Part shown: positions 44,881 through 56,760 of the stretch, piece by piece | Layout: the number at the start of each line of letters is the position of its first letter | Position numbering within the stretch: position 1 is the stretch's first letter | Assembly: GCA_029990175.1 (NCBI GenBank) | Contig: JARKIP010000193.1 | Span: 1-64,000 of the forward strand | Direction: 5' to 3' | Source of the DNA: Petunia secreta | Taxonomy: Eukaryota > Streptophyta > Magnoliopsida > Solanales > Solanaceae | Length of the DNA: 64,000 nt | Notes under the pieces: model-generated | Databases searched by the model: none | Seen by the model: only the letters and a program-made list of their open reading frames with translations | What the model was told of the DNA's origin: nothing | Position numbers and translations under genes: made by a program

Positions 44881-46188
44881 GGCATCCCCAAAGTTAACAA
44901 ATTTATCCTAGATTTTTAGGCGCCAAAACTTCTCTTCCTGCTTAAGGATATTATTGAATCTAGAATTAAATCTTTTTCAAGGTGTTTTAGAAAACTAATA
45001 GTAGCATAGTTTTGAGAAAATTGGATACCATTTAATCGTGCTATGAGTTTCAGCTTTTCTTTTAAAAATATTGCCAAAAAATTTCTTTTCCACAACTTAA
45101 TATCTTTCTCAAAACATTCAGTAGCATCACATAAAGTTCTGTTAGACCAAATATTAGTAACTACGTTAATCAAGTCTGGATGAGATAACCACAGCGTCTC
45201 TATTCTAAAAGGCTTCATGTCAGTAGAGTATAATTTTCTATCTAAGCTAACAAGCATTGGGTTATGGTCTGAGTAGGTTTTAGGTAGATGAACAACCGTA
45301 GTATTTTTAAATAAGGTGATCCATTCATCATTTTCCAAACACCTATCAAGTCTTTCTAGGAGTAGGCCTTCTTCTATTTTTCCTATGGTTGGACCATGTA
45401 TATCTTGGTCCTTTAAATTCAAGATCAATTAAGTTACAAAAGTCTAGATTTTATGGCATTAGAACAATTAATAGGATGTCCACCCCATTTTTTATCTTGT
45501 GATAAAGCTTGGTTAAAATCACCACCAACCAGCTAGGGACAATTATAATTATCAAAGATGTTGTTTAGGTCATTCCATAACATTTGTCTACCATAACTGG
45601 AGGTACTAGCATAAATAATTGAAGAAAGCCAAGAAAAATTAAAAGTAGGATGATTTACTTTGATAATGGCATGCAATTCGTTACCCTTGATCTAAACATC
45701 AGTGACACTAACCAAAATATTTTTCCAAATCAAAACAGTACCACCTGAATGACCCTCAGATGGAATTTCAGCATAGTCAGTGAAATCAAACCTAACTCTA
45801 AGGTCATGGTGATTTTCCATTTTAGTTTCAAGTAAAGCTACAACACTGGCCTATAAGTTTCTAAAATAGCTCCAAAGTGTCTATGAAAGTCAGGATTATT
45901 TGCACCCCTATAATTCCATGCAATCACATTAGTTTGTCTATTCATGTTAATATTAGGGTTAGGGTTTGCAACAGTGTCCATTCTAGTTTCAGTTGTCAAA
46001 GTAGGGTTCAACACCACTGTATATTTTCCCACTGCCTTGTTGGTTGAGGCTCTCATATCCAAGAAGCACTTGTAAAGAGTTGGATGGCAAGTTAAGATGC
46101 ATTTCCTTTCTAGTCTTTCTTTGTAAAGGAGAATTATTATTTCTTTTAGGTTTGCAAGCTCTGTGTGACTCTCCCTTCCCGTTAACAT
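44880..46188 (-). pseudogene. LINE ORF2 start and AP-type endonuclease
   Basis: The frame opens at ATG 46188 and reaches TNVIAWNYRGANNPDFHRH, the start of the apurinic-type endonuclease. Later frames carry EGHSGGTVLIWKN, SSIIYAS, GGDFNQALSQDKKWGG and YSDHNPMLVSLD, the C-terminal catalytic SDH block. A TAG at 45535-45533 replaces the Trp expected before LVGGDFN. Confidence 0.8.
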
Positions 46189-47372
46189 GATTGTTCTGGC
46201 TCCTCTCTCCTATTTTTCTCTTGTTCTGGTGGACTGTGATGGTTTATAGGAGATGGAGGTGGTGGTGGTGGTGGTGGTGGTAGTAGCATGTTCATTTGCA
46301 TGAAAGGTTGGGTGCCATTTGAGCATTCACAAGGTTCAGATTTTGGTAAGCTCCATTCAAGTCCATTGGTGCATGGAATTGTCTGTTCAAAGCTAGGTCC
46401 AATGGAGTAAATATTAGGTTCTGAGGTGGTAGTACCCTTGGTGGGAAAAAAGGAAGGTCCATGAGTTGATGTTTTTGAGGAATCATGAATTGAGGCCACA
46501 TGTTGTTGATGTAGTTCTGCATGGTTAAGTGCATTCCTTCGCTCACTATTAGTGCTAGGTATTGTGGATCTTGAATGATGGCAAGAGCTTGTTGGCTGTT
46601 GACAACTATTGATAATATTAGTGCATACCCCCAAAGTGTTGATTCCATCCACGACTGAGGAACACGATTTGGTGTTGGAGGTAGAGCAAAAATTAGCATA
46701 TGGTTTGGTAGCATTTGTAGAGGAGAAGGAGGGTTGTTTGGTGCGTGATTGTTTTGGTTCATTTTGGTGCTCTTGCTTTTCAATTTGTGTTGTTGTAGTA
46801 AGTGTTTTACTTGTAAACCGGATGCTCTCCTTGTGTGATGGAGTATCAGCTTCCCCATGAAAATTTATAGGAGTATTTGTAGTAGAAATAGATGTAGTAG
46901 TAGCTGATGTAGGAATTGAATTTAGTTGCATGGCATTTTGCGTGTTTGTTTTGGCAAAGGTGTCAGTTTTTTTAAAAAAATCCTTTGAAATATCATGAAA
47001 GTCTGACTTCGATTCAATGTTGGGAAAGATGGGCGGTGCAAGGATATTTTGTGATTGTGTAGGAATTTAAAGTGTAGCATTTTAGGAAGTTGTGGAGGGA
47101 AAAGCAGACGTGGCTATGTAGGACAAAGAGTGTGTGTCTGAAGGGAAATTAGTTGGGGGTAATGATTGGACTTGCATGACCATTCGTTCGTCCACCGTGG
47201 CTGCCACGTCATTTCGTGTGGGATCATCACACCTTGTTTGTAACGAAGGTTGCATGGAGTTGAGTAAAGTAGTGCAGGGTATGTTTGACTCGTTCATAGA
47301 GAAAAGACTAATGTTAATTTCTTCATTAGGCAATTTAAGTGCATCAAACTTATTAGTGACATTTAATTGCAT
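46182..47372 (-). pseudogene. LINE ORF1, C-terminal part
   Basis: Ser/Thr/Pro/Asn-rich low-complexity frame with a polyproline run (encoded by ggtggtggt... on the + strand near 46257-46281). It is interrupted by stops near 47060-47082 but stays in one frame on both sides. The stop TAA (46184-46182) overlaps the ORF2 ATG (46188-46186) in the sequence ATGTTAA. Role inferred only from position before ORF2. Confidence 0.6.
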
Positions 47373-47414
47373 GTTAGTTTCCTTGTGGCTATTTGAATGT
47401 AGGGTCTAGCTTGA

Positions 47415-47745
47415 TTTTAGCTAGTTATGTTATTTTCCTATATTGTGCCCTCCTTATTTTCTTTTATTTCCGTAGCATGAAGTAATCTATCTTCAAGAAT
47501 AAAATGGAATTTCAAAATGTCACAACAAACTGGAAGTTGTTTGCAACAAATTTGTACTCGCAAAAAAGATTACTACTTTCTTTTATATTATGGACAGGGC
47601 TTGGTTAACTTTAATTATAGATTTGATAATAATATTACTGAGTATCATAATCAGTAAAGATCCATATAATGGATTCAAATTTATTTTGAACTTAGACACT
47701 ATTATTGTTTAGGCCTAAGCTTAGTCGTTTAGATAAACCAATTGA
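47415..47745. other. Nothing recognised
   Basis: AT-rich sequence between the LINE 5' end and an LTR-like fragment. No feature is supported. Confidence 0.4.
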
Positions 47746-47747
47746 AT

Positions 47748-48169
47748 GTGTTAGAGGGTCACAAGCAATACAGTAAATACGCAGGAAAAATAAGTAAATA
47801 TTGAGAGAAAAATAATAATCTTATTCCTTGAGAACAGTCGTATTCTGTATGAATTGCTTGATGTGGAATACAATGTGAGGAGGGGTATTTATAGTAGAGA
47901 TTTACCCAGTCCTAGTTATAGTAAAATACAAAAACTAATTAAGGTCAAGGGCTTAAACTCAAGGCGGTGGTATATACAAAATCCTAGCTAGGAGATTGTG
48001 AACACTAAGGTGGTGGGATGTATAACTACATCCTTTGCATGCGCCGCCTGAATGGCCGTGGCTCAAGGAGCGGGTGTGTATCCTCTATGCGCGGTGACTT
48101 ATAGGCTAAGTCTAATCTCGCCTGCTGGAATCGTATCCCCGTAATAGTTGGCATATTTTTGCCTACAAA
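47748..48169 (-). repeat. LTR-like fragment
   Basis: On the minus strand it starts TGTAGGCAAAAATATG and carries a TATA-like ctataaatacccctcctcac near 47885. A T/A-rich R-U5-like stretch follows, ending ...gaccctctaacaca. The TG...CA limits fit a short LTR, but I found no 5-bp duplication. Confidence 0.45.
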
Positions 48170-48210
48170 ATTATCATTGTCATTGTTGTTGCCGTAGTTA
48201 TTGTTATTAT

Positions 48211-48980
48211 CAGTATTTTTATGGGCGGAAGCGTGAGGCGAGGCGTTTTAACTGATATGGGGCGGGCAAAAGCCCCAAGGCGCTGGGAAAAAGCCTCATA
48301 GAACTTTATTTTTTAATAATATATAAAATAATATAATTAAAATAAATAATTAAAACATAAAAAATCACCAAAATTGTTAAATTATATGAATATACATATA
48401 CAACTTTATCATGTTAGCAAGTTTGCAAAATAAAAAGGCCAATTATAATTACATCAATTTCTAATTTGGAATGTAATGGATAACCTAGCTAACTTTTTAC
48501 CAATCAACCAAATTATTTTCATTCTTTTGGCATGTAATTAGGGATTTTGAAGCGTCGAACAACCTAAATAAGATACACGGAGAATTAATAGTACAAAGAG
48601 ATGGATAGGATTGCTCCTTTTCAGAGCTCTATAGCAGTTAGAGTGTATAAACAGATGATAAAATAATTTTTAGATGCTAATTTGAATAACCGAGCTTCAA
48701 AAATTAGTAAATAAGATACTTTTAATTAATTCTGTGTAGTTACTAAGTTAACTTTTGAAAATTAAAGACTTTTTTTATAAATTTTTACTTTGATTTAAAA
48801 TATTTTCTGGACTTACGCCCCATGCGTCCGGACTCGCCTCATGCTTGGGCGTACACCCCAAGCTCGGGGCTTTCGCCTTTCGGTACTTTCACCCGGCTTG
48901 ATCGCCCTGGGGCGCTTTTGCTACGCCCCGCCCCGAAACTCGCCCCGTTGCTCGCCCTGCAAACCCCTTTTAAAATACTG
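48211..48980. mobile_element. Non-autonomous hAT element with perfect 8-bp TSD
   Basis: The 770-bp element starts CAGTATTTTTATGGGCGG and ends CCTTTTAAAATACTG. The terminal inverted repeat is CAGTATTTT. It is flanked by GTTATTAT at 48203-48210 and 48981-48988. Both ends have GC-rich subterminal zones with gaggcgaggcg / cgccc-type words, and the centre is AT-rich without coding capacity. The style of the ends is like that of the 33.7-37 kb hAT element, which may be of the same group. Confidence 0.88.
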
Positions 48981-48989
48981 GTTATTATT

Positions 48990-49930
48990 ATTGTTGTTGT
49001 TCGATTGAGTCAACGCTGTCGTTAGATTCATATAGCTAAATATCTTTAGTTATATAATATAGGAGGTTACTTATGTCATCATTTCAATGTATGTGGTGAA
49101 GTATAGAACCGTATAGAATTTAATTTAAGAAGCTATGAAAGGCTTTTGAAACTCGTGGTTGTGTTGGCCTAAATCAGGATAGGACAACAAATCGAATTTT
49201 ATTGGATTTAACTGGTAATTTGCTTGTATTGAAGTGATATTCGAGCTAAATTGAATTTGGACTAAATGAAAGCTTTGAACAAGTAACGAGGCGAGAAATA
49301 AGTTAAAAGATAAACGAGACAACAAGTGGAAGTAAAGTTCTGTATTGTATTGATTGTGTGTTGTTGTTTTCAAACGAACCCTATTTATAACCAGGGGAAA
49401 AAATGATGTTGTAAATATCATTATTGTGCCTTTATAGCCATTACTCAGCGTTTAATACAGATTGACCCACAATCTTTAAATGCTAGAGCAATGGTCGACG
49501 GTTACAAAGGTTGGCCCTCGTCTCCCAAGGTGTGACATCCATTCGAGGTTACAAGGTTTTTCTCCGAGCTCGGTGCTTCGAGCTCACTACCCCTCGTTTC
49601 CTAAGGCAATTTTTGGGGCGAGGAACCATGAAATATTTCCTCGGGAGTTTGTCTCGTGGCGCAGTCTTCGTGTTGTACTTCGAGGTCTTGCTCGAGACCT
49701 TGGTGATTTTTGTCCAATACAGATTGTCCCCCCACTCCTCGAGAGATTGCCAAATCTGTCGAGGAGTGGAGTGAACTTTGGGCGGGAGATTGACGTGGCT
49801 GTTTTTGCGCCGCAAATTTTGAAAATGGCGGTTGTCGCTTCGAATTTCCATCAATCATGCGTGGCAATCGCCGATTGGGCGTGTTTTCCTATTTTTTCTT
49901 CCCCATACGGCTGTAACCACGGCGCTTTTT
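48990..49930. other. Probable decayed LTR/leader sequence, no gene
   Basis: Around 49330-49400 the minus strand has a TATA-like tataaataggg, suggesting an old LTR. From 49490 on the + strand is GC-richer (ctcctcgagagattgc and similar) and probably upstream sequence of the 50 kb transposon-derived gene. The open frames here on both strands do not look like proteins. Confidence 0.35.
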
Positions 49931-49934
49931 AACC

Positions 49935-49942
49935 TATATATA
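49935..49942 (+). promoter_or_regulatory. TATA box of transposon-derived gene
   Basis: TATATATA lies 60 bases upstream of the ATG at 50002, followed by a CT-rich leader. Confidence 0.5.
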
Positions 49943-50001
49943 GTCGAACCTTGCCTTCTTCTTCTTACTTCTTCTTGCCTCCACCTTTCCTCATCGACAC
50001 C

Positions 50002-52220
50002 ATGATTGTCGACGAGGAACTGGTTAATGTTCCTGAACCGCTGGACGTTGTTGTTCCTCCTGACTTCAACATGGAGGATCTTACTTGTCCCAGCGGTGTG
50101 GAACAAGAACACCGCTCAGCTATAGCTGGGACCACTGGAGTAGTTACGGCGGAGGAGGAGAAGGTTTCCACGAAGGATGTGGGCGACGATGAACTTCTTT
50201 CTGACGACTTGAAACTCAAGCCCCACCACGTCATTCCTTCAAGAATTGATCTTTCGAAGGATTTTGTTATGCAGCTGCAAACTGAGTCAGAGGCTAAGAG
50301 GAGAAGGAACATTTCTGTAGGGAATACGGTGAGCTTGATTACTCAAGCGAACATTTATCTGGTTCGCTCTGATTGCAACTGGGGTCCCGAGGTGAGGGTT
50401 GGTATCCCCACCTCCGAGAGCCAGGTGTGTGATCGAGTCGAAGGGCATTCCTTCGTTTTCACTTATCCTTTCACGATCAGTTTCTCTCTCCATATCCCCG
50501 AAGTATTGGACAACTTTTGCCAAACCTTCCAAGTGTGTCTAGCCCAGATTGGACCTGGGGTATAGAGGTACATTCAGTGCCTCAAATTTTCGAGTAAACT
50601 AGCGGGGGTACCTTTCACCCTCGATCATCTCTTATATCTGTTTTCCCCTACCCTTCATAAGGATGAATTCGTTCAGTTCAACAAACGGGACTCGTACCCA
50701 TTGATTACGAAAAGCGAGGATCTTGAGGACCGTGGGTGGAACGAGCACTTCGTCCTCTTGCCAACCGATCTTCTCTCCTTGAAGCCTGATTTCCCCGAGG
50801 GGTATAATCAAGCCCGTAAGTTTTTCCTCCTTCGTTTATGTTCGTTTTACTTTTTCCCTTTTCTGACTCCTCGTTCTTATTCCTTTAGCCGAGGCGGTCC
50901 CAATTGTTCGCCCAAATAACTTGGTTCAATGGGTTCTGGCCATTATTGATGCCAAACCTAGGCCAGAGAGGTCGTGGATGGTTTTGGCTATTTTGGATGA
51001 AAATCAATGGGCATGTAAACGGCATGGTGAGTTATTTTTTACCCAACCTTTGAGTCTGGTCTAGTTTTCTGAGGTCCTGTGCTTCAGCCTCACTATCTTC
51101 TTTTTGTTGTAGGGCTCCTCAAGAGGGCGGTCACCGCGCCGAAGAAGAGGAAACGAAAGAAGGATAGGAAGGACAAGAGAGAGGAGGTTCCCGAGGTTGG
51201 GGATACCTTGAATGCCCTCGAAGATTTGATTGGAAACCTTTCGAGGGGAAAAGGTGAAAAGGAAAAAGATAAAGAGAAGAAGAAGATGGCTCCCGAGGGG
51301 TCAGCGGACCTTAGGGCCAAAACAAGTCGAGTATTTTTCCTCTTGTTTTCATCATTTGTTTCGTTTGTTCCATTTATCACCTCATTCCCATCTTCCTTCA
51401 GCTTTGGGGAAGAAAGAGTTGTCCTCGGGGAAAGCTTCGGAAGCAAAGCGGGCTAGATTTGAGCTTGTCCCATTTCCTAAGCTAACTCCTGTTGGTAAGG
51501 CAGAGTTAAGACAGGATGAGGTTGTGGTTCCCTCTATTCATGAGCCTGAACCAGTTCAAGTTGCTGATAAAGACATGGGGACCATTCATCCCCCTCCTTC
51601 GGCGAAAATGAAAGTGGACGAGGCTGGGCCATCTCGAGTAGGGGACAAGAATCCTCGAGCCGCCTCCGAGCCTGCTCCTGATGCGTCTTCTTGGAGGCAA
51701 TTTCGCTATACTGAGATTCCTTCCGAGCTTTGTCTTCTTGATGGCGACATCCAAGTCCCGATCAGCCTCCATAGACTCCTAGGTCCTAAGGAACGCGATC
51801 TTCTTAAGGAGTCTCCCATCTCTGATTTGATGGTTGATGTTGCTCAGCATGCCATTCATGTATGTTTTCTCTAACTTTCTCTTTTTAATTTGTCATTAGC
51901 TTCCTTCTCTGATTTTTTAGAATTCTTTTTTGCAGTGTTACATCGACTCTATCAGGGCTGCCGAGATAAAGTGCAGCCGAGACGAAAAGCTTCGGCAGTT
52001 AAGGGCTAGGTGGAGGCGAGAGCGAGCGAGTCTCGAGGCTCAGATGAGTGGTCTTGAGAAGGAACTAGTGAACGCAAGGCTTGAGTTAGAGCAGGCTAAA
52101 AATACTGCCAATAAGTCTGACCTCGAGATGACTAAGGCCCTCGAGGTTAAATCCGACATTGAGGGGAAGATGGCCCATTTGAAGGAACTTTGTGATGCTG
52201 AGCTGAAGCGAGTAAGGAAC
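50002..52220 (+). pseudogene. Transposon-derived gene, 'putative gypsy type transposon' family (PF04195-like), truncated
   Basis: Multi-exon frame: 50002-50815, 50889-51026, 51113-51325, 51402-51859 and 51936-52220, all with GT-AG introns and consistent phase. An acidic N-terminus precedes the family block (EVRVGIPTSESQVCDR, FVFTYPFTISFSL, CQTFQVCLAQIGPGV, RYIQCLKFSSKLAGVPFTL, LFSPTLHKDEFVQF, WVLAIIDAKPRPERSW). A Lys/Arg/Glu-rich charged zone (KKRKRKKDRKDK) and a long coiled-coil (RERASLEAQMSGLEKELVN, ARLELEQAKNTANKSDLEM) follow. A TAG at 50563 stands where the family has Trp (GVWR). The gene is cut at 52220, inside the coiled coil, by element B. Such genes accompany Tat-type elements; the function is unknown. 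Confidence 0.72.
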
Positions 52221-55130
52221 TGTTGACACCCAATTTTGTCCCTCCATTTTCCATAATTGGCTATATTTAGCTTAAAGGTGCAATATTGACTGTTTGAACA
52301 AAATCTGCATTAGGAAACATGCATTTACCTATAATTATCCACTAATTATATATTATATACTTAATTGTGATTATATTATGTAATTCGCATCATTTAGGCT
52401 ATCTACGAAACTGTGATTATTTGTATTATTTACTGCATAAATAAAATTTCATAATTATTTGTGACTATTTATACATATTTAACTTAAGTTGACCATTTTT
52501 CTCTTATGTGTGCATATTTCTCTTCTTTTGTATATAATTTATGTATATTTTATTATAATCTTTTATCTTGCGCCTTTTAATAAAATAGCGGCCTAATTAA
52601 AATGTCCGGTCAAAATTCCATACCGCTCATATTCATTTCATAATATCGACATATTAATTTGAATTCAATATTTCCTTTGCACATGGACAAAGATTCGACC
52701 GGATACATTCAATTGGTACCATAAGCTTTTTTTTTTCTTTCTTTCCATATATTTTAAATGAATTGATTTTTCAACCTCTACCAAAATTTGCTATGTCATT
52801 TTATTCATTTATTTGTTTATTTACCTTATTTTTTTAAAATTAGCTTTACTTTAAACCCGAACAAATTTCTTAACCATATACATTCCTTTTTACCTATTTC
52901 TTTCACCATTTTATATTTTATAAATCTCCAAAAATCATATCCCCTCAATCTCTCCTCCAAATCCCCATCCAATCCCCCTAATTATGATATATCTTACCCA
53001 TTATCAATGTTTCTTCCCGTTGAGAAAATCCTATTTGAAGGACACCATTACACACGCAGAGACGGTACACGATAGCCCATCCTCTCCCTCTCACCTCCCG
53101 CACATATCAGTACAACACCCACAGAGAAACATTACAAAGCAGAATCATTGCCCTCATCTTCACCGTACCCCCATTACACATTACGCATACACCATTATCT
53201 TCTCCAATACTCACAAACACAAACACAAACAAAAATCAGAGGAGCTATACACACACATCGATCGAACAGAAACGGAGAAATGGAGACAGATCGGAACAGG
53301 GGAAGCCAAGTATCAGCGGTGAACGGTGGCATCAGAGTCACAGCGACGCCACCTATTTTCTTCTGGTCAGTGTTGCTCCTCCGCCTTAGTTCGACGGCGA
53401 TGTCGTTGTCGCTTATCCTCCTTCCTTTTCCACTGTGGTCCCATTTGTTGTATTGGTTATAATTTTGCACCGGCAAGTCACCTCCGCCGGCGAACACTAC
53501 TCTCCCTTGTTCTCTTTAAGTTGCTACTAAAACTGAGGAGAAAAGGGCGTTGGAGTAGCAGCGACGCTGTAGCTGTCGCTCCTCCACTTCCCGTTTCACT
53601 ACTGCTGCGTTTATCGCCACCACCGTGCGTTTGTCGCCACCGTTCATTTCACTGGGAAATGTGGCTCTTTTTTCTGCTATGGGTCGTTGTTACCCTTGTG
53701 TTTTTCGTCGATAATTCTGTCCGGTTATTTGTTGGAATTGCTTTGGGTCCTTGTTAAAATCTTGAGATTGTTGATAGATTGTTGCACTACTGTATCGTTG
53801 TCTGGTTTTTTTTTTTTTTCTGCTTGTCTTTTGCAGGTCCTTGGACAATCCTGATGTTGGTCTAACTTTCATTGACCAACTGATATAAGTGGCTTGACGA
53901 TTACAGAGTTTGTTAATGTTGTTAATTAGGATTACTCCTTGCAGAGTTGCTGGCTGATTGTGGACAAAATATTATGTTGTGCTTAGTCTATGAAAAATAC
54001 TAATTTTGAGGTTTACGGACTGATTTGAAACAGATACCACACGATCAATGACGTTTGGAGGCCTACCACAAGTCTCGTCCCTTACATGTCCTGAAACAAA
54101 CAAAAAAAAAAGGCGATGATGATGCATATCACTTTGTAAAATAAGCGATAGCGGAGTAGTGGAATTGGAGGTGCTTGGCATGGCAGCACGACCGGCTCCG
54201 TGTCTGCAGCCATACCGACATCCCTAACCTCTTCTTGACGCAATACATATTCTGAGCCTAAACTTTCAAAAAATCCCTTCCCCTTTATTTTAAAACTATT
54301 ATTATTATTATTGTTATTAGCATTATTATTATTTTAAATTCTTATTATTATTATCATTATTTTCATTATTATTATTATTATCTACTAATATTATTATTGT
54401 CATTATTATTGTATTTTTACTATTACAAATATTATTATTTACTAACTCTTTTTCTTATATTTTGCGAGGTAAATTTGGATGGAAGACGGCCTAGTTTTGA
54501 AGAAATACTTAGAAGAAAAGGACCTTTTATTATTATTATCAATATTTATTATTATTACTATTATTATTTTGTTGTTATTATTATCATTATTATTTACTAA
54601 CTCAACTTCATCTATCTTTTGCGAGGCACACTTGGATAAGTCTTCAAAACGACTTTTCCAAAAAAATACTTCCAATTTTACTTGCTATTATTTTCTCTTA
54701 ATATATTTTTATTATAAACTAACTAATTTGCTTTATTTTGCAAGGTTTAATTCCCTAAGGAAGAAGCCTATTAGCAAACTCGTATCTTTTGTCTAATTTC
54801 ACATATTATACACGTAGTATTTAAATCATATTTTAGTCAGTTTATTTGCTTAACTGCTTGTTTTGAATCCCAACATGAAGTACGGCCGGTAACCGCATTT
54901 GGTGGGGTTCGAGAGGTGCCTAACCCCTTCCTCTCGAGTTAACCTGAACCTCTTACCTAGAAATTCTGGTTTGTAGACTAAGTTTCAAAGTTAATTGTAA
55001 AATTGGCTATAAATAAAATAGGTGCCCTAATACGCCTAGTTAAAAAATATGTTAGGTGGCGACTCCAAGTCTTTACCCGTGAGTCTCAATAAGTCGAGCC
55101 TATTTCGAACCCTAAACGGGGGTGGGGGGG
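52221..55130 (+). repeat. 5' LTR of element B (right end approximate)
   Basis: Starts TGTTGACACCC. The last part (54890-55120: gaggtgcctaaccccttcct, aatacgcctagttaaaa, ttaggtggcgactccaa) aligns with the end of the element A LTR. The terminal GCGACA and the primer-binding site expected next are not present. Instead the sequence runs through gggggtgggggggtgttcgg. Length about 2.9 kb. Confidence 0.75.
54290..54620. repeat. (ATT)n-rich microsatellite zone in LTR of element B
   Basis: Interrupted ATT/TTA runs occur in three blocks (54296-54420, 54527-54600 and around). A sentence-like unit (ttttgcgaggtaaatttgga / ttttgcgaggcacacttgga / ttttgcaaggtttaattccc) repeats between them at about 130-140 bp intervals. 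Confidence 0.75.
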
Positions 55131-55134
55131 TGTT

Positions 55135-56755
55135 CGGGGGAAAAATGGGGTTTAGTTTGGAGTTTTGTTTTCTATTTTATTTGCGTTTTCTTTTTATTAC
55201 TGTAATATTTCCTCCACTCCTGGAATTTTTTTTTACACTTACACACACCATAAACGGTTACGTGGATCTCACGGCCGTTTCACTCTCAAAAACCCTTTAG
55301 GGGGAACGGTTGGGGTATAGTTGGTCCGTGGTACAACCAACAACTCCAAACGTTTCCACCCCTTGGTTGTCCGTCTGGGGGAACCATGTTCTTGTCTAGA
55401 AAACCCACTCTCAGCACAACATGTCCTAAACTTCAGTTATTTTCAAATCTTCTAAATTTTTTTCTTTAAAACAGTTTCACTTCATGATTCTTTTGCCTTC
55501 TTTCGAAAATTTCAACCTATTTTCCAGAATTAACTTGTTTGTTTCTTCCTTTAAAATTTATTTTTAAAAAATATCTCAATATGTGCGCCATTTCCATAAA
55601 TTTGCTAAATCTTCTTCTTCAAACAGGTTTCACTTCATAAGTCTTTTCGCATTTTTGAAAATATATCGCCTAACTCTATTAGCCTATTTTTCAAAATTAA
55701 CTTGTTTTATTTTTCTTTTCCTCTTTTAAAAGTTCGTAAAATATTTCAATATGTGCACCTTTTCTTTTTTGTGATTTTTTTAATATTGTCTAGTTTGTAT
55801 CAATCCTATCTTTCGAAACTAACGCGTTTGTTTTGTTCTTGTCCTTCTGAAATCATTTTATGAAATACTTCAATATGTGTGCATCATTTTACAAAACATA
55901 TACATTTCTTTCAAAAACTTGCGCATTTTTTTTAACTTGTTCATATCATGCATACCTTCCGCCTCTCCTGGCAAGTTTCTAAATCATGTGATGGTTACGA
56001 CCACCTCTTCCCTCACAAAAAATCTCCTTTTAGGGGGAACAACTTGGAATCTATTTGGCCCGAGACGTTCCCGCTCCTGAGTTGTCCGCTTGGGAGGATA
56101 ATAAAACCCGTTCTAGCTAACTTCATTCTTTAGTAACAATGCTAGGAATCATGCATCATGACATATCATTAGTCGACTTGTTCTCAAGTCCAATAGGCCA
56201 ATTTGTTCAAACAATCTGAACGGGTTTGGCCTTAAAAAGTGTTAAACATGATTTATTGGCATATACTTAAAGGATTAAACGTGCAAATGTAAACCGTTTA
56301 TGGGAATTATTCTGCATTCAATGCCATTCAAAAGCACAAATAGTAACCGAAGAGGCATCAAAGCCGAAATTGAATTAGAAACGACTGTTTATTCCTAAGC
56401 GGTTGGAATTATTCTGTATTCAATGCTATTCAAACGCACAAAGGGTAATCGAAAAGCCATTAAAGGCCCAATATGAAGCAGAAATGACCGTTTGATAGAC
56501 GGGATGACAGATAATGAGCATTTATCCTTTAGGCATTATATAAAGACTTTCCATCCGTGGTTTGTTAAAAGTCCATTAACATTTTCCTTCTGAAGTGTCT
56601 AAAGGGTTCTCAACTCACAACGACACATCTCCTCATATCCTCTATTGCATTGTTTTCAAAAGCTTGTGCCACACGTTGATCATTTTGCTCACATTAAAGC
56701 GAATTTTAGGCATTTTCTTCTCCCATTTTCCTATCGTCCTTCACATTTTTCCCAA
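55135..56755 (+). other. Leader of element B, no gene
   Basis: Non-coding leader upstream of ORF1. The block 55200-55400 aligns with the reversed leader of element A. A second, shorter copy of part of it (ttagggggaacaacttggaa, tgagttgtccgcttgggagg) occurs at 56028-56100, so the leader contains an internal duplication. Confidence 0.6.
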
Positions 56756-56760
56756 AGATC

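Larger units (their letters stand above)
42040..47410 (-). mobile_element. L1-type LINE, 5'-truncated and decayed
   Basis: Minus-strand order: partial ORF1 (47372-46182), ORF2 with endonuclease, reverse transcriptase, RT zinc-finger and C-terminal RNase H (46188 to about 42045). The presence of RNase H places it with plant L1/RIX elements. It lacks the usual ORF1 N-terminus (DUF4283/zinc knuckle), so it is probably 5'-truncated at about 47410. The 3' end was cut by or joined to the LTR element at 42037. Many stops and frame changes are present. Confidence 0.85.

Noticed and set aside
49480..49932. 150-codon + strand ORF and its minus-strand partners
   Set aside because: GC-rich leader/LTR-like sequence with open frames on both strands; no domain, and the TATA and ATG of the next gene lie downstream.
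53040..53760. ORFs in the GC-richer middle of the element B LTR
   Set aside because: They lie wholly inside an LTR. Frames on both strands overlap and none shows a domain.
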